This document shows, in pieces, positions 53,668 through 64,000 of a stretch of DNA of 64,000 nt (the first letter of the stretch is position 1; each line of letters starts with the position of its first letter). The stretch comes from Cryptomeria japonica (Eukaryota; Streptophyta; Pinopsida; Cupressales; Cupressaceae), in assembly GCF_030272615.1 (NCBI RefSeq), contig NC_081412.1, positions 21,656,432-21,720,431 on the forward strand, read 5' to 3'. The position numbers and the translations under genes are program-made. A model generated the notes under the pieces. It was not told the origin of the DNA, searched no databases, and was given only the letters and a program-made list of their open reading frames with translations.

Positions 53668-53945
53668 ATATAATTGTCATGTCAATGTGTACACACACAT
53701 GAAACACAAATACATATGTACACACATACATATACACAAGCATGTGTATTTAAACATACATATAGGTGCATGCATATATGTATATAATTGCATACACGTG
53801 TGTGTGCATGCATGCACACACGTGTGTATTATGTATATGCATATACATACATGAATGCATACATACATATACATATATAACTTATGTATTTATATGTATG
53901 TGTGTATATATATATATGCATGCATACTTGTGTGCATACATAATT
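53668..53945. repeat. Cryptic (TG/CA/TA)n alternating purine-pyrimidine tract
   Basis: About 280 bp made almost entirely of alternating purine and pyrimidine words (ACACAC, GTGTGT, TATATA, CATGCATG), with several palindromes such as ACACGTGTGTGT and GCATGCATGC. The open frames here on both strands are artefacts of the simple sequence. Confidence 0.85.
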
Positions 53946-55503
53946 TGTTGTTTTTTAATTCTATAATCTGGACTCTCATTCCATTTTATAATTAAACATT
54001 TTCAATGAACAAATATTGAGGTGTGTATGACAACCTCATGACCTAAGGAATGGTATGAAAGTTTTATTATTTCTTATTACCTTTCAATCTTGCACTTGAA
54101 TATACACATAATGTGCATATTGTCATTGTCATGTAAGGTCAAACTAACTATAAAAATATTATTTTGATATCAATTTGTCAAACTTGACAATCAATATTGA
54201 TTCTCATTGTTTAATTTATAATTTCTTTTATGTACTTTGGAGCCTTGTCCTCCTATACTTCACTCTACATCTTTATGGTTCTTCACTTCTACTAATATTA
54301 TTCATATTGATCCTTGACTTTTATAGAAGTTGCCCAAATTCAACATCAAATATTACAATAATAAAAATTTCTACACCCAAAATAAACCAATTATATAAAC
54401 CAATTATATAAATAAGATAATTCAACTTGCTGAAACAAAAGTTAATGTTAACTCCAAAATATAGTTTTACAAAGTTTCAAATTTAGATTAAACCTATAAA
54501 CCAATATTGTTCTTAACAATGCTAAGTCATTGTCATGGCATATCCTCAACCCAAAAAAAAATTAGAAGTTGGGTCAAATTCCAAGAAATAGATGAGGATT
54601 AAATAAGTTAGATCAAATTACTTTTTCCAAATTTCGTTGAGAAAGGTTTGAGAATTTAGAAGAATCCTTAATCTGTCTTGAAAAGTAATCTTAAAGAGAA
54701 AAATACATTGTCATATAAATAATTGTAGATTTGTAGATTAATAATCGACTTTTACTCTTTAAGAAAATGTATTGAGAAAAGATAAATTACATTAAATTAT
54801 AGAGGAACACTAAGGTTTTTAGATAGAATATTCAAGTTGAGAGTGCTTTGTGTACAAGAACGAGACTTAAAAAACCAGAGCTAAATTATTAGAAAGTAAA
54901 CTTGTCTGATTAAAATATACCCTAAAAACTCCACAAAATAGTAGATCCATACATAAAAACTATAACACGTTTCAGAAAACCAAGCTTATTATCAAGAAAA
55001 TATGGGTGCTTTGTATCTCTCCAGACTGTATCATTGGCACAGCATTAGTAAGTCCAATGAACTAGCATTAGAGTGCCTCTGTACATTAGAATAAAATCCA
55101 ATGTCCATCTTCAAGGATATCAGCAAGAAATTTTCTGATGTTTCTGCTCTCAGATAAGCGTGTCCTTGTATAAACTTCAAGATCAACCGTGATCGTAAAA
55201 TTGAGCTAAAAGCTTAGTAGGAAATGCAATTACAAAACTCCTGTAAATTTAGAATCTTTTATAGCACAAGTAGTCTGTCTATGCCTTGGTGGTGGATGCA
55301 TAAATCCATTGCACTCACATAAAAACTATGCTTAACTTGTCTTATATCAAGCGGCAACAATATTTCCTCTGCCATGCATCTTTTACACCACAGAAGTGCA
55401 AAATGCCCTGCCAAGGAAATAACTTGGTGTCCAATCAGGAGTTTCTTTGATTAAGGTATATCAAATAACCTTCCTGCAAATTATACCATTTCTCCAGCAG
55501 CAT
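53946..55503. other. Intergenic or 3'UTR of DPB2-like gene
   Basis: No coding evidence. The part nearest the stop codon at 55504 is less AT-rich than the DNA further left and may hold the 3' UTR, read on the minus strand. I cannot fix the polyadenylation site. Confidence 0.4.
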
Positions 55504-56849
55504 TCACAGAGCAGATAGTTCAACTTCATGTGTTGCTGGGCGGTAAGCTACAAAGGTACCATCATTTGCAAAAGAACCAGGATTGAAGCAGGTGACCCCC
55601 GTGTATTTGAATGCTTTCTGCTCAGCTTTATCTGCTAATACTATCTGCTTAGAGAAAAAAAAAAGCATGCCGCATTAAGCTAATTCTTTTATATGTGATG
55701 AAATTGGCAAGAATGAAATAAAGAATCAGACATTCATTCGGGAGAAAAAGAAATAGAACTGCACTGTGATGGCTTTTCACTCCCATAAATAGACTATTGC
55801 ACCAGGAAATTGTGCTTTCAGATGTTTAAGCTACGAAAAACATATTGACTGCATAAGCACCGATGAAGCTCTAGTTATATATGATATCACAATATAGAGT
55901 AACTCTACAATCTAACATGAGTGGGCAGTTGAGAAAAATTAAAGAAAAATGGATAAGAATGCTTGGCAAAATTGTCATCCTCGCCAGTACAAGACCAAAA
56001 GCATTAAAACCATAGGCTCTTCACTCCATATGAGGAAAATAATAAAATGCTTTTGAATGGAACCCTTTGCAGATGATATAAAACAATAAAGCGGACAGTG
56101 CAAATATTTACATATATATAGAACGTTAACACCCATCTTAATTTGTTGCCATTATTTGTATACCTGAAATCTAATTAGCATTTATGTGTAATAAGCAATA
56201 TATAGATGATTCAATTTCAACAGACCTTTCTATTAATCTACAACATTTTATATCCTCGCTATATTATGGTTTGCTTTTCATTAATGCATCTATAGCTCAG
56301 AGCAAGAAAGATACCGTGTGAGGTGTGGGGTACAAACGTAAGCAATGATCAAAATTCCAGATAATAGGTTGCACCGTGAGAGGCAATGGACAAAGATGAC
56401 TTTGATGAGTTACAGTAGCAACCAACTGTCAGCCAAACAAAAATGCATTAAACGAAGGATAAGTCCCTACACTTATCAGCGCACTTTTAAAAAATCACAT
56501 TTAATATCGTTAACATAAAGAAAGGAAGCGTACATGTTCAAATGGTTCAGTTGTTTCCTCTAAAGAAGGAGGTATTATGCAGGACCTCCGCATTCGATAT
56601 AACATGTCTTGTCGGAAAAGGACTATCTCTTGTGTATAGAATTTAATTCTGGCCATAAAGTTTAGTCAGTGGTTGACATATAAATCATATTGGGTAATAA
56701 CAGATCCTTAGTTTCCCCTGACCGAACCAAATAAGACGAACTCAATTACCTGCAAGGATTGCTGGAGAAGATAGCATTTGGGACATGCTTCTTAACCTCT
56801 TCACAGAAGAAGTTTGGTAACGCAGGTCTGGGGAGAACTTTTGCTGGAC
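55504..56849 (-). CDS. DPB2: DNA polymerase epsilon subunit 2, last four exons
   Basis: Four exons on the minus strand with GT-AG borders: 56849-56750 (100 bp), 56648-56534 (115 bp), 56425-56315 (111 bp) and 55644-55504 (141 bp, ending TGA). They join in frame with no stop. The protein segment, about 155 residues, has KVLPRPALPNFF, FSSNPCR then IKFYTQEIVLFRQDM, HQSHLCPLPLTVQP, LRLYPTPHT, IVLADKAEQKAF, TCFNPGSF and an end in EVELSAL. These are the conserved C-terminal blocks of the B subunit of DNA polymerase epsilon (human POLE2, plant DPB2), which belongs to the inactive calcineurin-like phosphoesterase family. It works in leading-strand replication in the nucleus. Introns are 670, 108 and 101 bp. 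Earlier exons are not seen before the LINE that starts at 57528, so they should lie beyond the window. The identification is from memory of the family. Confidence 0.85.
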
Positions 56850-57527
56850 CTACATTTGCAAAAAGATTTGTATCAGCTTATTTTCAATGAAATTCAAGAT
56901 TTGCACCCAAGATCCTGTAACTACTGCAAGAACATATGAACCGAAAAATCAGGCAACAGTTTAAAAAACGCACAACACGGAGAAACAAGCTATAGAAGAA
57001 AAGAAAATGCAAGTTCTCAGATATTGTATAAGCAAAGTTAAAAAATGTGCAAACATTCGCATGATTATATAAAGATCCACATCATACGGATTGCAGAAAA
57101 AATGACAAGAATATACACTAGAAAATTATGAGCAAATATATTCCTAAGAAATCTTGATTACAGTGAGGTAAAAGGGGTAAGGGGTAGAATGTAATGGTGT
57201 GACTGTGTTTAAAAATTTTAAAACAATTTAATTTTTATAAAATAATTTTTCATATCTAGAGGTATAATTTAAGTGCCAGCAAAACATGGAATAAAACTGT
57301 ATGAACATCTTTAAAAAAATTAAAAACAGCCATCATTTTTGTTAAATTGTAGCTATAAAATAATTCTTAAGAGAATCAAAATAAAATATAATGACATTAA
57401 TGTGTGATCAAAAACTCGTCTTTTATTTTAAATTTGGCAACTATTTATATGAAAAAATATTAATAATTTATAATGAATATAATATTTTGTTATCATTAAA
57501 GATAAATATCTGAAAATAATTAAATAA
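56850..57527. other. Probable intron of the DPB2-like gene
   Basis: No further exon is recognised upstream of the 56849 splice acceptor (TGTAG/GT). The AT-rich sequence ends with AAAATAATTAAATAA (57513-57527), the left copy of a probable LINE target duplication. Confidence 0.55.
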
Positions 57528-57688
57528 GAAAATTAAAATAGAACTGAAAATTTTTAGGAATTTGGAGGAGCGCTCTGCAACTAGGGCACGAAACCCGTAG
57601 TGCCGCTGGTTGCAGTACGCGTTCGAGTGCGAGGGCTCCCTGGCCTTGCTGGGAAGCCCTCGAAGTCATTTATCACTTCCTGCAATAA

Positions 57689-59570
57689 ATGGAGCCAAAT
57701 AAAGATGGCCCCAAGAACCCTAAACAGCCCATTTCCTCATCTGCGAATGCTCAAGAGCTGCGAAAAACCTTCAGCCAGGCGGTGGAGGGCAAGCGGTTTT
57801 CATTCCCCGAAGATGCAAAATTCGAAGCCGCTCTCCACCATGAAGATGAAACCAATCTCGCGCCTACACAAGGTGAGGTCCACTCTTCCAAGCGCATCAC
57901 CATTAAACCTAACGACTCCATGCTCTCTGCCATTTCTTCGAAGATTTCTAGACTTAGGGATTCAGCAATTTTTTTCACTGCCTTTGATGTAAATAATTTA
58001 AAATCTCAACAATATATGAATAAATGGTTGCAGGTTGTGTGGGTCAATAAATTAGGGTTTCAATTTTCATTTTGTAGAATGATTCAAAAGGGTTTATTCT
58101 TAATTTTCTTTGATAATAAGGAAAGCCAAAGCAAAATTGTAAATAAACAGTTTTGGTCAGTAGGAAATTCGTCTTTTAGGGCGGTTTAATGGGACCCTGA
58201 AGCCTGTAATGATGAAATACTTACCCTTTCCTGCCCAAAATGGATAACCATTAAGAATGTTCCAGCTTTCCTTTGGTCCTGTGTTGACAAAATTGCGGAA
58301 CCCTTGGTGAAAATTGTTAAAATCGACTCTTCTCCCTCGGTCCTCCCACATCTCGATGCTAGACTGCTCATTGCATTAAAACCAAGCATGGTCTACCCTA
58401 CAGAAATGGTTATTCGACTCCACAATAAAACCTACTGTCGTGCGATTGAATATATGGGTGGACTAGATGTCTGTCACTTTTGTAAGGTTAGTGGTCACTT
58501 TAGAAGCAAATGTCCCTTATTATCGAGCAAACTTTCAAGGTCTAAAACTAGGGCCTTCGGTCCCCCCCCTGTAACTAAAGTTGTACCCTCTGAACCTGCC
58601 CCCGCATCCCCCCCTCATTCCCCTTCCTCGCCACCCCCCCCCCCCCCCCCCGCACGCTTCTTCTCCCCCCCCCTCGCCGCCCCCCCACACCCCTCCCCCT
58701 GCCTCTCCACCCTCCTTGATGGCTAACTCCATCTTACACTACAGCAATGCTATCAAAGAGGCCCTCGCCGCTTCTCAGCCTCCCCCCCTTCCACCCTCTG
58801 AATCAGTTGATAATCCTTCCCATATCTCTAACCCGATGACCCTTAATGCATAACAACTAGTGATGGAGAAACTGAGAAAAGCAACGGAAGCAAGGAAAAT
58901 TCTTGAACTAAACCTCCTCAAGCAAAAAATGGAAATTGAGGCCTCTCGATGTCAACGACCTGACCTTGGGGACATTGATAGAGGTGCTCCGGATACGGCA
59001 GACATCATTAGTAGGGCCTTGGCCCAAGACTCTGAACTATCCACTAGCAAAGATCATAATGGTCTCAATACTGAGGATCCCCTTACCCTGCAAGGAGATA
59101 GGAGAGGACCTAATCTGGAAGAGGTGCCCTCAACCCCTCTAGATGATTTTGGTACTTTAGAGAACTCTAGGGGAGACCCTGCTAGTGGTGCCCCCTATAC
59201 TGCTAGTACCCCTATTAGTGCCTTGAAGGCAGAGTTAGTTACCACTAAAGTTGTGGAACCCACCATAGACCCCTTCACTCCAGTGGAAGCCAATTTCAAA
59301 CAAGGACTGACAGTCCCTCAAGATGGATTTACAGTGGTTAAACATAGGAAAGCTAGGAGGAAGAGATCTCCTAAGAACAGCAAGGATAGTGCTAACAGGA
59401 AGGAATCTCTAGGCCCTGAGCAAATCTCAGAGGCAAGGAAAAAGAGAGGCAGACCCTCCTCTTCTATTGCATTTGATGCTAGCAATATAGCAAACAAAGA
59501 GGGCTGGCCCAAGTGTTTTGAGGGATTTAAATCCCAAACTGAACCTCCCCAACCAGGTGAATCATGTTGA
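57689..59570 (+). pseudogene. LINE ORF1: RNA-binding protein with CCHC knuckle
   Basis: Starts at ATG 57689 (MEPNKDGPKN). The first segment runs to TAA 58187-58189 and holds a DUF4283-like region with FDNKESQSKIVNKQFW. The same frame continues and contains a zinc knuckle, CHFCKVSGHFRSKC (about 58473). A run of about 18 C (58633-58650) within a proline-rich stretch shifts the frame. The new frame passes a stop near 58851 and continues as a charged C-terminal domain with basic KHRKARRKRSP. It ends in TGA 59568-59570, overlapping the ORF2 start by seven bases (ATGTTGA). It would coat the LINE RNA. Confidence 0.82.
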
Positions 59571-62500
59571 AGATTATATCTTGGAACATCAGAGGCCTGG
59601 AGGCCCCTGATCGGAAATACATCATAAAGAGATTTCTTAATGCACATAAGAATATGGACTGCCTCCTCTTACAGGAGCTAAAGGCAATGGGCTTCACACT
59701 GCAAATTGGTCTCAAATGTATCTGGAGGGAGGCCACCTCTTTTTACACTAACCATGCCAAAGGAAAAGGTGGATCAGCCATACTCCTTAGCCCTGAATGG
59801 GCCAACAAAGTAGTTAACTAGGGTCAATCACCATGTGCTAGAGCTATATGGGTCTCCATTCACATGGAGAACCAGAAGTTCGGAATATGCTCTATATATG
59901 CCCCGAATGACTACAAAGAAAGAGGTGAGCTTTGGAACTGGCTAACAACGCTAGAGGATATCCCTTGGATTATTGGGGGAGACTTCAATATGGTGGAATC
60001 TCCCAGTGATAAAAAAGGGGGCAATAAATTTGAATGGAAGGGAATGGAAAGACTTCAATGGGATAGAATGATCAATAAACTGCATCTTTTTGACCCTATT
60101 GCTGGGAAGAAAGACCAATTGAACACTATATGGTACACCTGGTGCAACTATCAATAGTTGAATAAAAGGATCTACTGCAGACTGGACAGGTTCTACCTCA
60201 ATAAATCCCACTTTATGGTAGACAAAGGCCCTAGTGGTGACCACTATTCTGTCTCCCCATACACCTTCTCAAATTACCACCCGATAATAATGGGAATTGA
60301 CCTCTCCCCAGAGAGCCCCCCCTCCTCCTCAAGAGCTTCTTCATTTATCCTAAACACTAGACTCCTAGAAGATGAAGATCTCTGCTCTGCCCTGGCCTTT
60401 ATCAGACTGTTTAACAAAAAAGATAGGATACAGCCCTCTAATGCAGATGCCTGGAATGCAAACATTAAAACTTGGACCATCCTTTGTCAAACAATGGGCA
60501 AAAAGAAGGCCAAGGATGCCAGGAGGGTAGAAAGACTTCTCCAGGAGGATCTATGTAATGCAAAAATGAATCTTCAAAACTCTCTGAATGATGAAAACCT
60601 CACCTGCACACTGATGACAATCAAATCACCTTAGGAGGTTTCAGAACCAGAAAATTAAAGGACTTAAAACCAAGTCCAAACTAAATTGGCTGGATTCGGG
60701 GGACAAGGGCTCCAAATTCTTTTTCCACATGCTCAAAGTTAAGGAAGCTAAGGTGAACATCAACGCTATATGGGACAATAACACTCACATCACAGACTCC
60801 CAGGAGATCCTGCAATGTTTCTCCCTCTATTATCAGAAGCTTTTCGCCTCAGAGGCAATAAATGAAGAACACAGACATGCTAGAGTGCTTATTAAGCAAC
60901 TGACCCCACCCAAAATTAATGAGGACTATGAGGTTTTGGGGCGCCCTATTTCAAAAGAGGAAATAGCCATGGCTATCTCCTCTATGGGCAATGATAGATC
61001 CCCTGGTCGGGATGGATTCCCAGTGGAGTTCTATAAGAAAAATATTAAATGGATTGTAGATGACCTCCATGCCCTATATATGGAAGCTATATCCAAAGGA
61101 ACCCTTAGCAAAGAGATCAACCAAGGGCTTATCAAACTCATTCCCAAGGAGGGAGACAAGACTTTGGTCAAGAATTGGAGGCCTATCACGCTACTAAATG
61201 TATCTTACAAAATATTAGCTAAAGTAGCAACAAACAGGTTAATCAGAATACTACCTAAGATTATCAGTCCTACCCAAACAGGATTTGTGAAAGGCAGGTT
61301 CATCCTTGAGAACTTAGTGACCTGCTGGGAATCTCTAGACAAGGGTGTCCTCTTGCCCAGGCCCTGTTTGTCCTGGTTGCGGATGCTATGCACTACATAC
61401 TAAAAGACTTAAGCTTATCCCCCAAGGTTAAAGGAATAACACTCCCTAACAAAGAAGAGGTCATCAATATACAATTTGCAGATGACACAGCTATCCTCTT
61501 CTCCCTAGGGGAGGAGAATCTAACACATCTTCTTCACAATATCGAGATATTCTACAAAGCATCAGGTAGTAGGATTGCTCTCCATAAATCTACCCTGTTA
61601 GTTTGGACCGATGCCCCTCCCATCTGGCTGTCTAAGTTTGACCTAAAATGGGGAGGCCCAGCTACCATCATTAGATACCTGGGCATCCCTTTCTCTATCT
61701 CTCCGAACTTGAAAGAAATGTGGGAATGGTTCAAAAATAAGGTTGATAAGAAACTTACCAAGTGGAACCAGAACTTCCTCTCCCTGGCAGGTCGATATCA
61801 GGTTTGTCAGAAACTTCTATCTTCCTATAACATATATTGTTCCTCAGCCTGGTTATTCAGCAATTATCAGTTCAATTACATTCAAAAACAGATCAGGAAC
61901 TTCCTCTGGTCAGATGGAAAAGGCAAAAAGAAGCAACACGCAGTTAAATGGGACTAGTGTATCAGATCTAAGACTCGGGGAGGTATGGGTCTCAAAGACC
62001 TCAAACTTCAAGGAACAGCCCTGGCTGCCAAATGGATTTGTAAAGCCATTGATGGCAACGAACCCTGGAAAGTGCTTGTTAGAAACAATATCCAATGCTC
62101 CACCCCAAAATCAGCAAAAAAATGGAAGAACCTACCCATCAGTGATCTGATTGTTGGGAATTTTGAGGTCTCCCCTACAGGGTCAGAAGTCTTCAAGTCG
62201 ATATGGAAAGCCTGGAATCATGTTAGGCAATACATTAGCAATAAAGACATAATAGACAAGGAAGGATCCCTTAATCTGAAAAGGTCTATATGGTGGAATG
62301 TTTTGCACAATGGGAAACAGCTAGCCTATCTTCAAGGATGCTCTGCCCTGAAATGGCACAACCAGGGACTAATCTCATTTGAACACATTCTGCAAGATGG
62401 CACCCTGATCTCCTGGGAGTCTCTTAGCTCTAAATTCAACCTCCCCCTCTCCCAGACCAAAACCTACTCCATCCTTAAGTCTGCACTTGCTCCCATCCTT

Positions 62501-63441
62501 CCTGCTCCCATCCCCACCTCTCCCCCCCCCCCCCTTTAGCCTCTCTCTGCTGGATAGATGGATCTCCCCTTTTGCTAACCAAAGCTAAAATGATTTACTC
62601 TACCCTTACTGATTCTGTGGATATCCTTGACCACCTTAACTGCTCCTGGAACCTTTCCTGGGACTCCAAACAATGGCATTCTACCCTCTCGAGATTCTGG
62701 ACTTCCCCGATTGAACCAAAGAAGAAATTTTTTGCTTGGAGACTCCTTCTGCATAAGCTGCCACTAAAAGACAACAACGGAAACCCCTTACTATGCAAAC
62801 TCTGCCGCATCCCTGAATCTGTATACCACATCTTTTTTGGTTGTCATTTTGCTAGAGAAGTCCGGAATCTGTTTGGTATCTCACTTAATAACAACTGTTT
62901 TACTATTGAAGAGATGGTATTTGGTTATATTAGAGGTGGCAAGAAACATGCTAATCTTTTCTGGTCTACTTTCTCTTTGGAAATTATGTGGATCATTTGG
63001 AAATATAGGAATGATGATGTGTTTAATGAAAAGAGTAGGAACCTCACTGAGTCTCTTAGGAGACTCATCTTTTACCTTGTTGCTATGCAGGTCACAGTGG
63101 TACTAAGACTGGAGGAGGACAAATTTGACAAGTGGCTAAAGAATGGCTCTACTCTAGTCTTCATAAGAGAACTCTCACATGGCTTCACATGGGACTGCAT
63201 GGGAAGCAATAAGACTCATTTTGAACAAGGGTTGATGAGGTTCATGCAAGAGATGGAGGCACGAAAACAGAGAGAAGACTTCATCGAGCTGGGGCTGGAA
63301 GGACTTCCCTCCCACCCGTACAGAGATCAGTTTGCCGAAGGGAATGTACTGGTTTGGTGCGAAGGAGAGCTAGGCTGGACTGCATGGCTCCCCCCAGTAG
63401 GCGACAACAATGACCTTGCTTCCTCCTTTGTGTTCAGTTAG
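59564..63441 (+). pseudogene. LINE ORF2: endonuclease and reverse transcriptase
   Basis: ATG 59564 begins MLKIISWNIRGLEAPD, the APE-type endonuclease. QELKAMGF, YAPNDYKERGELW and GGDFNMVE follow. In-frame TAGs occur at 59819 and 60155; the frame shifts near 60630. RT blocks include DRSPGRDGFPVEFYK, LIPKEG, NWRPITLLNVSYKILAK and TQTGFVKGRFILENL. Motif A is then missing: the sequence jumps to QGCPLAQAL (read in the next frame), and the catalytic FADD follows at about 61470. The zf-RVT region lies near 62690-62840 with CKLCRIPESVYHIFFGCHFA, after a second poly-C shift near 62522-62534. The stop is 63439-63441. It cannot be an active RT. Confidence 0.88.
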
Positions 63442-63661
63442 CTGTACCCCCGTGATGCTTGGACACATCTAGCATTTTGTATAATTTTGTAATTCAGCTC
63501 GTATCCAAATGTTTGTATATCATATATTGAGCTCCTGCCTGATATAGCTCCTACATCTTATGTTTTAACTCTGTAGACTGGTTGTTTGGTTTCCAGCCCA
63601 AACTCTCGAATTTTCTAACTACTGTTTATATGATGCTTAATACAAAAAAATAATTAAATAA

Positions 63662-64000
63662 TTAATCAAACTAATAATAACAGAAGAACAAACACATAAA
63701 ATTTTGAAATTATATAATTAATCAAAATATTAAAAATAAATAAATAAAAGAATTTCAAAACTAATATATTATTTCATAATTAAAATTTATCATTAAATTA
63801 GAATTATTGAGAAATGTAAAATTAAAAGTTTCATACAAAATAGAACAAGTGATACCAAAAAATAAACAATGTAGAAATAATAAATTTATGTGTCCAAATA
63901 TATTAAACAAAATAATCCTAAAGTAAATTAAGATAACTTTTAATAAATAAAATAGTTCCAAATTAATATCTGATTTTTTAAATAGATGCATTTAAGTCTT
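63662..64000. other. AT-rich flank, probably intron
   Basis: Very AT-rich sequence after the LINE tail, with no open frame of note. If the LINE sits in a DPB2 intron, this is the rest of that intron. Confidence 0.4.

Larger units (their letters stand above)
57528..63650 (+). mobile_element. Near full-length LINE, broken, antisense to the DPB2-like gene
   Basis: About 6.1 kb with 5' UTR, ORF1 (57689-59570), ORF2 (59564-63441) and a 3' end in ATACAAAAAAA. The 15-bp sequence AAAATAATTAAATAA occurs just before the element (57513-57527) and overlapping its tail (63647-63661), a likely target duplication. Its DNA is GC-richer and visibly different from the flanks. Frameshifts occur at two poly-C runs, there are several in-frame stops, and part of the RT core is deleted, so it is not active. 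Confidence 0.85.

Noticed and set aside
53677-53966. Cys/His/Tyr-rich open frames on both strands
   Set aside because: They are translations of the TG/CA/TA simple sequence.

Overview
This window reads as nuclear DNA from a large, repeat-rich plant genome. The signs are AT-rich non-coding sequence, nested LTR retrotransposons, plant-type LINEs, a plant mobile domain (PMD) gene and GT-AG introns in one host gene. A gymnosperm is my best guess, from the extent of nesting and the unfamiliar repeat families, but nothing in the sequence proves it. I see no bacterial-type genes, rRNA, tRNA genes or CRISPR.

Layout. (1) 528-4533 and 42390-about 42624 are two halves of one decayed antisense LINE. (2) Its endonuclease region is split by a large LTR element, 4534-42389, with LTRs of about 4.15 kb, an iMet-type primer site and about 3.6 kb of original internal DNA with no retroelement protein. 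This is a LARD-like non-autonomous element. (3) Inside it sits an 18.3-kb Ty3/gypsy element, 11512-29856. It has tRNA-Lys-type PBS, gag, protease, a G-patch-like segment, RT, RNase H, a second (archaeal-type) RNase H and integrase, which points to the Tat/Ogre lineage. It inserted into a (TA)n tract. Its two LTRs differ by only about 2% by eye. (4) The 3' LTR of the LARD holds a solo LTR (31041-31549, perfect TSD) and a 7.1-kb non-autonomous copia-type element (34275-41357) that codes for zinc knuckles and a long unknown protein but no pol. (5) 42625-54000 contains a small antisense LTR element, a copia integrase relic, a copia-type LTR, a degenerate DUF4283 LINE ORF1 and simple repeats. (6) 55504-56849 holds four intact 3'-terminal exons, minus strand, of what I recognise as the DNA polymerase epsilon subunit 2 gene (DPB2/POLE2). 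(7) 57528-63650 is a nearly complete but broken LINE, antisense to that gene and probably within its next intron.

The most interesting system is the gypsy element. Between pol and the 3' LTR it carries an antisense PMD gene. That gene has its own TATA box, a short first exon, a GT-AG intron and a tail with coiled-coil and Ser/Arg-rich sequence. Arrays of a short motif, TAGCGC(A/G)T, occupy the leader of the sense gag-pol unit and, in inverted orientation, the first intron of the antisense gene. Each transcription unit therefore reads the motif in the same sense near its 5' end. The motif also occurs, decayed, in the LARD LTRs. All element genes carry stop codons or frameshifts, so this copy is dead; the architecture is what is informative.
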